Origin: Phycisphaerales bacterium
GTDB taxonomy: Bacteria > Planctomycetota > Phycisphaerae > Phycisphaerales > SM1A02
Reading direction: 5' to 3'
NCBI GenBank assembly: GCA_014238205.1
Contig: JABABM010000010.1
Span: 19,306 to 83,305, forward strand
Length of the DNA stretch: 64,000 bases
Part shown: positions 17,076 to 25,670 of the stretch, piece by piece
Numbering within the stretch: position 1 is the first letter of the stretch
How the letters are laid out: each line of letters opens with the position of its first letter
The notes under the pieces: model-generated
What the model was told of the DNA's origin: nothing
What the model saw: only the letters and a program-made list of their open reading frames with translations
Database searches by the model: none
Translations under genes and position numbers: made by a program

Positions 17076-18251
17076 TCAGAGGTTTCCGCGTCGTTGCTGT
17101 TCAACTTCAAGCGACTCGAACAAGGCCTTGAAGTTGCCTTTGCCGAACGACTGGGATCCACGTCGACAGATAATCTCGAAGAAGAGTGTTGGCCGATCCT
17201 GCAAGGGCATGGTGAACAACTGCAGGAGATAGCCCTCTTCGTCGCGGTCGACGAGAATCCCAAGCGACTTGATCAACTCTCTGTCCTCGCTGATTTCACC
17301 AACTCGATCCCAGACGGCTTCGTAGTACTCGTCGGGAATATGGAGGAAGTCGACGCCGCGACGTCTCAGTTCCGCAACGGACGAAAGTTCGTCGTCCGTT
17401 CTGAACGCAAGGTGCTGCACGCCAGGCGTCTGGTCATGCCAGTCCAGGTACTCCTCGATCTGGCTCTTCCTGAGGCCCGCGGCTGGCTCGTTGATGGGCA
17501 TCTTGATGAGATGGTTTCCGGAGGCCATGACCTTCGACATCAATGCCGAATGCTCGGTGGAAATGTCCTGGTCATCGAAGTGCTTGAAGAGTGAGAAGCC
17601 CATGACCTCTTCGTACCACTGGACCCATTCGTTCATTCGACCTTCCTCGACGTTGCCTACACAGTGATCGAAGTACATCAGGCCGCAGGGGTGTTCCTTG
17701 TTGTAGGCATTGATGCCATAGTTCTTCGCCTCGAATCCGGGGAAGAAGCAGCCCCCGCTCTTGAGAGCAGGAAGGGCGTATTCGCCCTCCCTGGAGATGA
17801 AGGAATGGATTACCTCGCCATAGGTCTTGATGGCCGCACGAGTCACGCTTCCGGAGGAGTCTTCATGGACAGTGGGCTCGATCGCCGACTCGCCCCCGTT
17901 TCGCAGGGCCTGTTCATAGGCCTCCTTCGCGTCGAATACCGTGAAGGCAATGTCCTTGATGCCATCCCCGAAGCGATTGACATGGGCGCTGGCCTGGGAC
18001 GAGGCGTTCAGTCCGGTGCAGAGAAGCATCCTGATGTTCCCCTGCGTCAACAGGTACTGGGCCTCCTCTCGTGCGCCGGTCGTCAGATCCGAAACCTGGC
18101 TGATGTCAAACCCGTAGCAGTTCGCATAGAAGTAGGCGGCCTGCTTTGCATTGCCCACGTTGAAACGGACATGATCCACATCGATGAGATGAAGCGGATC
18201 AGACTGGTCGGCAGAATCGATGCCGGGTGAAGTAGATTGAGTCGTAGTCAT
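17076..18251 (-). CDS. hppD: 4-hydroxyphenylpyruvate dioxygenase
   Basis: Converts 4-hydroxyphenylpyruvate and O2 to homogentisate and CO2, feeding HmgA. A 391-residue two-domain vicinal-oxygen-chelate protein. The three Fe(II) ligands are recognisable in the C-terminal domain: H in YFDHCVGNV, H in GVQHLAF and E in LFFEII. The C-terminus (FGKGNFKALFES ... RRGNL) is the normal family end, so the gene is complete. ATG 18251 is chosen over the longer frame because AAGGAAC lies directly upstream and the preceding residues are not family-like. Confidence 0.95.
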   Translation of the reverse strand: MTTTQSTSPGIDSADQSDPLHLIDVDHVRFNVGNAKQAAYFYANCYGFDISQVSDLTTGAREEAQYLLTQGNIRMLLCTGLNASSQASAHVNRFGDGIKDIAFTVFDAKEAYEQALRNGGESAIEPTVHEDSSGSVTRAAIKTYGEVIHSFISREGEYALPALKSGGCFFPGFEAKNYGINAYNKEHPCGLMYFDHCVGNVEEGRMNEWVQWYEEVMGFSLFKHFDDQDISTEHSALMSKVMASGNHLIKMPINEPAAGLRKSQIEEYLDWHDQTPGVQHLAFRTDDELSSVAELRRRGVDFLHIPDEYYEAVWDRVGEISEDRELIKSLGILVDRDEEGYLLQLFTMPLQDRPTLFFEIICRRGSQSFGKGNFKALFESLEVEQQRRGNL

Positions 18252-18320
18252 CACGGTGTTCCTTCGGCAGCCAGACTCTCCGCCTGGCATTCTAGCCAGC
18301 CGGCGGCCTGGAAGACGAGG

Positions 18321-18893
18321 TCAGTATTTCAGGACGGAATGGACGACATCGGGTTCAAGCAGTTGCCTGCCTTGGAGATCCTCGAGTTCAACGAGAACGC
18401 TGATACCGGCGACCGTGCCCCCGAGTCGAGTTATGAGTTCGCGGCATGCAACAAGGGTTCCGCCTGTTGCCATGAGGTCGTCGACTATGAGCACCCGCTG
18501 TGAGGCCTTGATGGAATCGGCATGTACCTGGAGCGTGTCTGTTCCGTACTCCAGTGAATACTCCTGCGAAATCGTGTCGGAGGGGAGGCGGCCTGGCTTT
18601 CGAACGGGAACGAATCCTGTGTTCAACGCCCTTGCCACTGCAGTCCCGAAGATGAACCCCCGAGACTCGGCTCCTACGACGATGTCGATGTCAGAGGATC
18701 GAAATGGAGTCGCCATCAGTTCAACCGAAAGGGCCAGCCCAGCCGGGTCTGCCATCAGCGGCGTGATGTCACGGAAGAGAACTCCCTGGGAGGGGAAATC
18801 AGGCACATCTCGTATCAGGGATTTCAGACGATTGAGCAATGTGTCCTCGATTCGAGGGGTCTGGGAATCGGCAGCGGACGTCGATGGGTTCAT
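18321..18893 (-). CDS. apt: adenine phosphoribosyltransferase
   Basis: Salvages adenine to AMP with PRPP in the cytoplasm. The 190 residues show DFPSQGVLFRDITPL near the N-terminus, VVGAESRGFIFG, and the PRPP-binding loop VLIVDDLMATGGT, as in Apt. ATG 18893 is 6 nt from a CATAAT -10-like element on the minus strand, implying a leaderless message; the frame remains open upstream into the divergent gene. It is divergent from the groES-like gene with only 20 bp between the two start codons. Confidence 0.93.
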   Translation of the reverse strand: MNPSTSAADSQTPRIEDTLLNRLKSLIRDVPDFPSQGVLFRDITPLMADPAGLALSVELMATPFRSSDIDIVVGAESRGFIFGTAVARALNTGFVPVRKPGRLPSDTISQEYSLEYGTDTLQVHADSIKASQRVLIVDDLMATGGTLVACRELITRLGGTVAGISVLVELEDLQGRQLLEPDVVHSVLKY

Positions 18894-18898
18894 GCAGG

Positions 18899-18905
18899 TA
18901 TTATG
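18899..18905. promoter_or_regulatory. symmetric -10-like site between apt and groES-like gene
   Basis: TATTAT (18899-18904) reads rightwards, 9 nt before ATG 18914. CATAAT (complement of 18905-18900) reads leftwards, 6 nt before the apt ATG. The whole intergenic space is 20 bp, so the two promoters must overlap. Confidence 0.5.
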
Positions 18906-18913
18906 ACGATTCC

Positions 18914-19234
18914 ATGGCCGATTCCAAGCCAACAATGAAGACCCTTGAAACAGTGGAGCCCATTGGCGACCGCGTTCTTGTACGCAAGGATCAGGATCGG
19001 AAGGTCACAAAGGAGGGAATTCACCTTCCTGACAAGATAGAAATTCCAACCTTGACGGGCCGAATAGTGGCTATCAGTGCCCAGGTTGAGCATGATGTCA
19101 ACTACCCGATACAGCAATATGACAAGGTGCTCTTCAATCCGAAGAATGCCATTCCCGTCGACTTCGAAGGCGATGCCCGCCTGTTCGTCATTCCCGTCGA
19201 GGATGTCGTTGCGGTCTTCCGCAAGGAGGACTGA
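18914..19234 (+). CDS. GroES-family (chaperonin 10) protein
   Basis: A 106-residue Cpn10-fold protein: IGDRVLVRKDQ opens the beta-barrel, EGIHLPDK is in the position of the mobile loop that contacts GroEL, and GRIVAIS and DKVLFNP follow as in GroES. The last strand VIPVEDVVAVF is also typical. It is not next to a groEL gene, and the loop tripeptide is IHL rather than the usual IVL/IML, so it may be an accessory co-chaperonin. ATG 18914 fits the -10 element 9 nt upstream. It begins the run of co-directed genes ending at 25004. Confidence 0.8.
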   Translation: MADSKPTMKTLETVEPIGDRVLVRKDQDRKVTKEGIHLPDKIEIPTLTGRIVAISAQVEHDVNYPIQQYDKVLFNPKNAIPVDFEGDARLFVIPVEDVVAVFRKED

Positions 19235-19236
19235 AG

Positions 19237-20568
19237 ATGACAGATGACTGCCGATCGGTTGATTCGCCCGGGGTGCCGTTGCGTGGGCAGATTCGAGTCC
19301 CTGGTTCAAAGAGTATTACCAACAGGGCCATCCTGCTTGCTGCCCTGGCGGAGGGGAGATCCAGGCTTACTGGGGCGTTGGACAGTGATGACACGAAGAG
19401 GATGAAGCAGGCGATTGCAACACTCGGCGCTGAAGTCGTCGAGGAAGACGGCTCGCTGTTCATCAAGGGAGTATCCGGGAGATTTCCCGGAAGTGGGATG
19501 ATCAACGCTGGCCTTGGAGGGACACCGGCTCGTTTCCTGCTGGCTGCAGCGTGCCTTGCGGGTGATGATGTAGTCATCGATGGTGAGCCACGCCTTCGCG
19601 AGCGACCCATGGAAGATGGGGTCGCGCTGCTTCGCGGCATTGGCGCTGTGATTGAAGAAGTTGGAGATCCCGGCCGACTTCCCTTGAAGGTACTTCCACA
19701 GGTGCCGTCGGGAAGCCGCATACAGGTTGGGGCAACGGCCTCGAGCCAGTTCGTCTCCGCCTTGATGCTCATTGCTCCCACGCTTCCCAAAGGGCTGCAC
19801 ATCGAGTTCATCGACCACGTGACAAGCGTGTCTTATATTCGATTGACGGCAGCTGAACTTGTCAACTGGGGCGTGCCTGTTGAACTGAATGAATCGCCCG
19901 GGGGACTGGCGTCCATCCGGATACCGCATGCACCACTGAAGGCAATGGAGCGCAGCATACCTCCAGACGCGAGTTCCCTTGCGTACTGGGCAACAGCTGC
20001 AAGCATCATCCCGTGCAGCGACCTGCTCCTGCAGGGGGCTTGTGAAGACGACTTGCAGCCGGATGCGGCCGTTCTCGGGGCATTGGTTTCAGGGGGAGGC
20101 AGCATTGAATGGACAGGGGATGGGGCGAGGGTCTCAGGACCTGCGACCTTCAAGGGGTGGTCGCATGTTGATGCTGAAGAGATGCCCGATGGAGCCATTG
20201 CAATGGCTGTTGCTGCTGCATGCGGGGACGGCGAATCATGCATTACAGGACTTTCTACTCTTCGAATCAAGGAAACAGACCGGCTCGAAGCTCTTCGAAT
20301 CGAGCTTGAAAAAGTAGGTGCAGTGACCACAGTGGACGGGGATTCCATCCGGATACGCCCAATGGACACCCTGGGGGATTCCGAGGTATCCATAGGGACC
20401 TATGACGACCACAGGATGGCGATGGCATTTGCTGTCCTCGGGCTTCGCAGGGGCGGCATCGTCATCGAAGATCCTGGATGCGTATCAAAAAGCTACCCTT
20501 CCTTCTGGGATGACCTGGATACAGTGGCCGCAATGTCGACAACCGGGGATAATGCAGCAGATTCATGA
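19237..20568 (+). CDS. aroA: 3-phosphoshikimate 1-carboxyvinyltransferase (EPSP synthase)
   Basis: Joins phosphoenolpyruvate to shikimate 3-phosphate in the shikimate pathway, upstream of chorismate and hence of trpE. The 443 residues carry PGSKSITNRAILLAALAEG at the N-terminus, GGTPARFLLAA in place of the common NAGT-x-R segment, RIKETDRLEAL, and DDHRMAMAFAVLGL near the end. It starts 2 nt after the groES-like stop and its stop overlaps the ATG of the next gene (ATGA). Complete and intact. Confidence 0.95.
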   Translation: MTDDCRSVDSPGVPLRGQIRVPGSKSITNRAILLAALAEGRSRLTGALDSDDTKRMKQAIATLGAEVVEEDGSLFIKGVSGRFPGSGMINAGLGGTPARFLLAAACLAGDDVVIDGEPRLRERPMEDGVALLRGIGAVIEEVGDPGRLPLKVLPQVPSGSRIQVGATASSQFVSALMLIAPTLPKGLHIEFIDHVTSVSYIRLTAAELVNWGVPVELNESPGGLASIRIPHAPLKAMERSIPPDASSLAYWATAASIIPCSDLLLQGACEDDLQPDAAVLGALVSGGGSIEWTGDGARVSGPATFKGWSHVDAEEMPDGAIAMAVAAACGDGESCITGLSTLRIKETDRLEALRIELEKVGAVTTVDGDSIRIRPMDTLGDSEVSIGTYDDHRMAMAFAVLGLRRGGIVIEDPGCVSKSYPSFWDDLDTVAAMSTTGDNAADS

Positions 20569-22394
20569 ACAGCTTCTGGACATTTGTCAGACAACTGTTG
20601 CGACAGAAGGGCATGCTCCTGCTGACCCTGGTCTTCGCCATTCTCTCCGCCCTCGGGCTTGGAATAGGCATCCTGAGTCTTGCGCCGGTGTTGTCGCAGA
20701 TCCTTCACCCCGTTGAAGGCCAAGGGCTTGCAGAGCTTGCCGTGCAGTTCAATTCCGAAGGGCACTGGCTCCAGGTGCCGGGTTGGATCATCGGGGTCCT
20801 TCCAAGCGACCAGTTCGATGGGGTTGTCATCATCCTCATCTTTGTCACTGTGCTCACGGTCATCGGAGCGACATGCAATTTCCTTCACCAGTATCTCAGC
20901 CAGACACTGACGACGAAGGCCGTTGCAGACATACGTTCCGATGTATTTGAACGCATCACTCACCTTCCTCTTTCGCACGTGATCGTCAAGGGCCCAAGCG
21001 AGTACATCAGCAGGCTTGTCCGTGATGCTGCGGCATTGCAGCAGGGCCTCAATGCACTGTTGGGCAAATCGATCGCACAGTTGACGAAGGGCCTCGCGGC
21101 ACTTGCAGTGGCCGTCATCTTCGACTGGAAGATCGTGCTTGTGGCAGTCTTCGTCGGTCCGATTCTCGTCGTAGTTCTCAGGAAGCTTGCCAAGAGGGTT
21201 CGGCGGGGATCAAGAGGCTCTCTTGCCGCTCAGCAGGACATGCTTCGCCAGGCCACGGAGATCATGCATGGACTGCGGGCAGTAAAGGCCAGTACGGCAG
21301 AGTCCGAGAGCAAGGTTCGGTTCGATGAGGTGAACAAGGACGTCGTGCACCATGAACTCAAGATGCGGATCGCCAGGGCAATGAGCAGCCCCATCCTCGA
21401 AACACTCGCCATCATAGTCCTGAGTCTTCTTGCAGCCATTGCCGCCAAGAGCATCATTACCGGTTCGATGTCCTTCGAGCGATTCATCCTGTCAATCGGC
21501 TCACTTGCCGTCGCCGGCGCATCCTTCAGGCCGCTGGCATCACTCGTCAACGAGATCAGTGCGGCAGGTGCTCCTGCACAACGCATCCTCGAGATACTCC
21601 AGGACCCCGCGGAGTCGCAAGGGGACTGTTCCATGCCCCTGCCTCGCCACGCGGAATCGATATCGTTCGAGCACATCAGTTATTCGTATCCAGGTTCTTC
21701 GGAACAGGCCCTGGGCAATGTCGACCTGAAGATCCGGTTTGGAGAACATGTTGCAGTAGTCGGCCCGAATGGGTCCGGCAAGACAACACTCCTGAGCCTC
21801 CTGCCCAGGCTTCTTGTTCCTTCTTCAGGCCGAATATGCGTCGACGGGTTTGATCTCTCGGCGGTTGATCTGAAATCCCTCCGTCGCCAGGTCGGGGTCG
21901 TGACCCAGGATGCATTCATGATCAATGGAACGGTGGCTGAGAACATCGCATTCGGCGCCGGCGATGTCACCCTGGAGCAGGTCAAGGATGCGGCCCGGCT
22001 GGCCCATGCCACATCGTTCATCAGTGAGCTGCCATTGAAGTGGGATGCGATCGTTGCAGAAGGCGGAGCATCGTTGTCGGGGGGCCAGAGGCAGCGAATC
22101 GCCATTGCAAGGGCTCTTGTTCGAAATCCGGCGATTCTCATTCTCGACGAGGCGACAAGCCAGGTCGATGCGGAGTCGGAGGTGGCGATACGGGATGCAA
22201 TCCAGGATGCGGGAATCGATCGGACAGTGCTCATCATTGCACATAGGATGGCCTCGGTCATGACCGCCGATCGAATTGTCGTGCTTGACGAGGGCAGCAT
22301 CGTCGATATCGGAACGCACGAAGAGCTCCTTGAACGCTGCGAAACGTATTCTCGACTTACCCGGACGCAACTGGTGCCAGCAGCTGAATCATGA
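20565..22394 (+). CDS. MsbA-like ABC transporter, fused permease and ATPase
   Basis: A 609-residue ABC exporter half-transporter. The N-terminal ~330 residues hold about six membrane helices; the ATPase follows with GPNGSGKTTLL (Walker A), LSGGQRQRIAIARAL (signature) and ILILDEATSQVD (Walker B). MsbA-type proteins flip lipid A or other lipids across the inner membrane; substrate here is inferred only from the type. Start and stop both overlap neighbours by 4 nt, so it is co-translated in the aroA-btuFCD-like run. Confidence 0.88.
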   Translation: MNSFWTFVRQLLRQKGMLLLTLVFAILSALGLGIGILSLAPVLSQILHPVEGQGLAELAVQFNSEGHWLQVPGWIIGVLPSDQFDGVVIILIFVTVLTVIGATCNFLHQYLSQTLTTKAVADIRSDVFERITHLPLSHVIVKGPSEYISRLVRDAAALQQGLNALLGKSIAQLTKGLAALAVAVIFDWKIVLVAVFVGPILVVVLRKLAKRVRRGSRGSLAAQQDMLRQATEIMHGLRAVKASTAESESKVRFDEVNKDVVHHELKMRIARAMSSPILETLAIIVLSLLAAIAAKSIITGSMSFERFILSIGSLAVAGASFRPLASLVNEISAAGAPAQRILEILQDPAESQGDCSMPLPRHAESISFEHISYSYPGSSEQALGNVDLKIRFGEHVAVVGPNGSGKTTLLSLLPRLLVPSSGRICVDGFDLSAVDLKSLRRQVGVVTQDAFMINGTVAENIAFGAGDVTLEQVKDAARLAHATSFISELPLKWDAIVAEGGASLSGGQRQRIAIARALVRNPAILILDEATSQVDAESEVAIRDAIQDAGIDRTVLIIAHRMASVMTADRIVVLDEGSIVDIGTHEELLERCETYSRLTRTQLVPAAES

Positions 22395-23260
22395 GTCGCC
22401 AGTTCTACGGCCATCTTCTCCTTGTCTTCATGCTGACTGCCTCGTGCAGCCATGAAGCAGAGGAACAGGTCGGCCAGACCGATGCCACTCCCCGAATTGC
22501 ATGCATGTCCCCGGCATTAACGGCAATGCTCGTCGAGCTGGGCCTTGAAGGCAGGCTTGTCGGCCGCTCTTCCTTTTGCGAGACTCCCAGCGGGGACATA
22601 CCGGTCATCGGCGACCTTCTTGATGTTCACTGGGAATCCTTGGTACGTGTCAGGCCGACCCATGTGCTTGTACAGGGAAAGCCTGGGCACGTGAGTCCCG
22701 AAGTGCTGCATGTCGCAGGAGATCGGGGGTGGGAACTCCTGGCATATCCACTTGTCGATGCTTCAGATATCAAGGAAGCCATGCAGAGGCTCCCAATAGA
22801 CCTTGAGCTTGGTGGGGGAGATGCGGAGTATGCCCTGCAGCGTGCTGCCGAGTTCAGCGTGCGTGTGGACAACGGGATGTCATCGCCGGTCGACGCAGCA
22901 GCTGGACAGAAGGTTCTTCTGTTGACTCCCGGCGAGCAGATGCTCGGGTGGGGAAGAGCGACGTACCTGAGCGAGGTCATGGAGAAACTCGGTGCGGTCA
23001 ACTCCCTTCAGTTCAATGGGTGGAGGCAGTTGGGTGCCGAGGAAATCGTGAGGTCGGATGTCGACTGCATCATTCTCGCAAGCAGTGGGCCTGTTGAGAT
23101 TCCCAGTGAGCTCCTTGGCCATATGAAGAGCATGGAGTCGCAGCCTCGAATCGCCGTTCTGGTTCATCCAGGTCTCCTGCTGCCTTCGACCCAGCTCCCT
23201 GAACTGATTGAAGCCATGAGAGCGACCCTGTCCTCATCCAACGAAGGAGCCAGCCCATGA
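22391..23260 (+). CDS. periplasmic metal-chelate/cobalamin-binding lipoprotein, BtuF-like
   Basis: Substrate-binding subunit of a type II ABC importer (cobalamin, heme or siderophore class). A lipoprotein signal ends at the LTASC lipobox (C about 19), then a BtuF/FecB-type fold: IACMSPALTAMLVELGLEGRLVG, IGDLLDVHWESLVRVRPTHVLVQ, and a long linker helix. No cobalamin riboswitch was seen upstream, which leaves the ligand open. Overlaps both neighbours by ATGA. With the next two genes it forms a complete importer. Confidence 0.82.
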   Translation: MSRQFYGHLLLVFMLTASCSHEAEEQVGQTDATPRIACMSPALTAMLVELGLEGRLVGRSSFCETPSGDIPVIGDLLDVHWESLVRVRPTHVLVQGKPGHVSPEVLHVAGDRGWELLAYPLVDASDIKEAMQRLPIDLELGGGDAEYALQRAAEFSVRVDNGMSSPVDAAAGQKVLLLTPGEQMLGWGRATYLSEVMEKLGAVNSLQFNGWRQLGAEEIVRSDVDCIILASSGPVEIPSELLGHMKSMESQPRIAVLVHPGLLLPSTQLPELIEAMRATLSSSNEGASP

Positions 23261-24240
23261 GGAGGCGTGGCATGCTGCTGGTGCTCTGCCTCCTGGCGTT
23301 GGCGGTCTGCCTCCTTCGATTGCTTGTCGACCGCCCCCCGGGCGGCACGCTTTCGCTTGCATGGCCTGGTGCATCATGGATGGAGTTTCGCAGGACAGCA
23401 ATGCTTGCAGCAGCCATCGTCGGCGGATGCCTTGGATTGGCAGGTGCGTTGCTGCAGAGCATGCTGAGGAATCCCCTTGCATCGCCATTTATTCTTGGGG
23501 TATCCAGTGGAGCCGGCCTTGGGTTGATGGTGGCGGCCTGGGTGAGTTACATCACCGTCGGCACGGCCATGACTTTGCCCGGGTCGGGAGGCGTGCCGGC
23601 ATTGCTCGGAGCGATGCTTGCATTGTCAGTGGTCTACCTGCTTGGCCAACGAAGAGGGTGGCCTGATCCTGTCGCACTGGTTCTGGTCGGGGTCATCGTT
23701 TCGACCGTGGCTGCAGGGGGCATGATGTTCTTCCAACACCTTGTTCCGACAGGGCTTCGTGGAGCATTTGCTACATGGTTGATGGGAACGATTCCAGAAG
23801 TCGTGCCCGTCTGGCGACTCTGGTTGTACGGCTCGATCTGCCTTGGCTGCTGGATGTTCTGCCAGAGGCTCTCGTCTCAACTTGATGCAAGCCTCATGGG
23901 TGATGACGAATCAGAAAGCGTCGGGGTTCCACTCGGAAGGCTTCGGTTGCTGCTCCTGGCCTGCGCGGGTGCCCTTACAGCCGTTGCCGTAACGATTGCA
24001 GGCCCGATTGCATTCGTGGGCCTCGTTGCTCCGCACATGGCGAGGTTGCTCGTCGGCGGCAGGCACATCCTTCTCCTTCCCGGGGCCATGGTTTGCGGCA
24101 TCATTCTTCTTGTCGGAGCAGATACCCTTCGACAGGCCATCGATCTTGGCGGAGGAAGAATGCCGGTGGGCGTCCTGACAACGGTATGTGGTGGTTTCAT
24201 ATTCCTGGTCCTGCTTCGAATGGAGATGCGCCGAGCATGA
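23257..24240 (+). CDS. FecCD/BtuC-type ABC transporter permease
   Basis: Membrane subunit of the importer whose binding protein and ATPase flank it. The 327 residues hold many hydrophobic helices and the family segments GGCLGLAGALLQSMLRNPLA and SPFILGVSSGAGLG near the N-terminus, and GPIAFVGLVAPHMARLL, which contacts the ATPase, towards the end. ATGA overlaps at both ends indicate translational coupling. The family covers vitamin B12, heme and iron-siderophore uptake; the sequence alone does not say which. Confidence 0.88.
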   Translation: MRRRGMLLVLCLLALAVCLLRLLVDRPPGGTLSLAWPGASWMEFRRTAMLAAAIVGGCLGLAGALLQSMLRNPLASPFILGVSSGAGLGLMVAAWVSYITVGTAMTLPGSGGVPALLGAMLALSVVYLLGQRRGWPDPVALVLVGVIVSTVAAGGMMFFQHLVPTGLRGAFATWLMGTIPEVVPVWRLWLYGSICLGCWMFCQRLSSQLDASLMGDDESESVGVPLGRLRLLLLACAGALTAVAVTIAGPIAFVGLVAPHMARLLVGGRHILLLPGAMVCGIILLVGADTLRQAIDLGGGRMPVGVLTTVCGGFIFLVLLRMEMRRA

Positions 24241-25004
24241 CACTGGTCGTACAGGACATTTCTCATGACTACCCGTCTTCGCCTGCCCTTGCGAGCGTGA
24301 GTGCAACTGCTCGTCCGGGGCGGGTTACATCACTCCTGGGGGCGAATGCATCCGGCAAGACGACTCTCCTCCGTATCGCGGCTGGACTGCTCAAGCCATC
24401 AGCCGGGAGTGTGACCTGGTCTGGAAATGAGGTAGGCGAATTTGCTGCAGCACATCGCGCGGCATCCATTTCATTTCTCTCCCAAAGGCCCAGGCAGGAT
24501 GTCCCCTTGACGGTTCGTCAGATCATCCAGCTGGGAAGGGTTCGGTTGGATCCGGACCCACATGGCGCCGAGGCAATCATCGCCCAACTCGAACTCAGGT
24601 CACTCCTCGACAGGCCGTTCCCGGCTCTTTCAGTAGGCCAGCAGCAGCGTGTTCATGTCGCAAGGGTTCTTCACCAGCATCAGGCAGGCGGTTTGATCAT
24701 TCTTGATGAGCCCACTGCGCCCATGGATCCACGGCATGCCGCGGTGACGCTTCACATGCTCCAGGAGCGTGCCTTGAATGGCGCAACCATCCTTCTTTCA
24801 ATGCATGACATAGGACTTGCGTCTTCCTGTTCGGATGATGCGTGGCTTCTTGATGGGGGATCGCTGGCATGTGCTGGTCCTGTGAATGACGTTCTTGAGC
24901 CTGACAGGCTTCAGGAGGCATTTGGACTTGCTTATGAGTGGGTAGAACGGCATGACGGCACCCACTGGCTGGTGCCCGGCAGTATTCACAACAAGGTTGA
25001 ATGA
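24237..25004 (+). CDS. BtuD/FepC-type ABC importer ATPase
   Basis: A 255-residue ATP-binding subunit of the same importer. It has Walker A GANASGKTTLL (residues about 34-44), a slightly variant signature LSVGQQQRVHVAR (G to V at the third position), Walker B LIILDEPTAPMDP and a switch region SMHDIG. ATG 24237 gives the usual ATGA overlap with the permease stop; a longer frame from 24093 lies entirely inside the permease gene. It is the last gene of the run starting at 18914. Confidence 0.88.
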   Translation: MTLVVQDISHDYPSSPALASVSATARPGRVTSLLGANASGKTTLLRIAAGLLKPSAGSVTWSGNEVGEFAAAHRAASISFLSQRPRQDVPLTVRQIIQLGRVRLDPDPHGAEAIIAQLELRSLLDRPFPALSVGQQQRVHVARVLHQHQAGGLIILDEPTAPMDPRHAAVTLHMLQERALNGATILLSMHDIGLASSCSDDAWLLDGGSLACAGPVNDVLEPDRLQEAFGLAYEWVERHDGTHWLVPGSIHNKVE

Positions 25005-25014
25005 GGGGTACACT
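24985..25014 (+). promoter_or_regulatory. promoter of gene 25021
   Basis: TTCACA (24985-24990), an 18-nt spacer and TACACT (25009-25014) make a good sigma-70-like promoter lying inside the 3' end of the preceding gene. The -10 ends 6 nt before ATG 25021, predicting a leaderless transcript. Confidence 0.55.
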
Positions 25015-25020
25015 GGCCGC

Positions 25021-25581
25021 ATGGGCAGATTTGAAATCATCCTGGTTCTCATAGGCATTGTCTGGACAGTCGTTTCAGCAGTTGCCCAGAAGAAGGCGAA
25101 GGCTGCCAAGTTGGCCGCTTTGCAGGCTGAAGACCCTGATTCCATGCTCTTTCAGGGAGATGAAGAAGAGGACGACGAACCCCTTGCAGGCATTGAAGTC
25201 GAGGTGGCAAACCATGATGTTCAGCTAAGCCCATTTCAGAAGCTTCGAGAGAAGAGATTGGCCCAACTCCGAAGCAAGTCAAGGCTTGCCCCGGCCGGCG
25301 GAGTAGCATCAGGAACTCCGATCAGAGTGCCGATCCAGACCAGGGCCACACTTGTTCCAGGCGAAACAGCGGACCCCCGTCAAGCAGGGGCCGTGGAAAA
25401 ATTGCCCCCCATAGATGAGCATGGCCATGAGAAGGCCTGGTCCAAGGGAGCTCCCCAGGGCAACGCCGTTGCGCAGAGGTTGCGAGATGTCCTCGGGGAC
25501 AGGCTTCGAGTGCGTGAAGCCATCCTTCTCAATGAGCTTCTCAGCAAGCCCTTGTCTATCAGGGAAACCTCTCGTTCCTGA
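25021..25581 (+). CDS. uncharacterised single-helix membrane protein
   Basis: A 186-residue protein with one N-terminal membrane helix (about 5-22), then a charged, low-complexity cytoplasmic part with an acidic patch (EEEDDE) and basic stretches. The C-terminal ~30 residues (LRDVLGDRLRVREAILLNELLSKPLSIRE) look like a short conserved helix module; I recall similar tails on planctomycete proteins but cannot name a family. ATG 25021 follows a good promoter and is preferred over an upstream frame that overlaps the ABC ATPase gene. Function unknown. Confidence 0.65.
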   Translation: MGRFEIILVLIGIVWTVVSAVAQKKAKAAKLAALQAEDPDSMLFQGDEEEDDEPLAGIEVEVANHDVQLSPFQKLREKRLAQLRSKSRLAPAGGVASGTPIRVPIQTRATLVPGETADPRQAGAVEKLPPIDEHGHEKAWSKGAPQGNAVAQRLRDVLGDRLRVREAILLNELLSKPLSIRETSRS

Positions 25582-25655
25582 CAGGTTCGCGACAGATCGC
25601 AGCGTGTTCGACGCAGGTTCCTGCATGTTCGAGAAACTTCAGTTGGCCAGGTCGC

Positions 25656-25661
25656 TATACT
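25656..25661 (+). promoter_or_regulatory. -10-like element of the M24 peptidase gene
   Basis: TATACT ends 9 nt before ATG 25671, with no Shine-Dalgarno in between. The 89-nt gap upstream (25582-25670) holds nothing else I recognise. Confidence 0.45.
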
Positions 25662-25670
25662 CTCCGCGCG

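Noticed and set aside
22330..22391. Cobalamin riboswitch before the BtuF-like gene
   Set aside because: The gene overlaps the upstream coding region by 4 nt, leaving no leader, and no B12-box-like sequence was seen.
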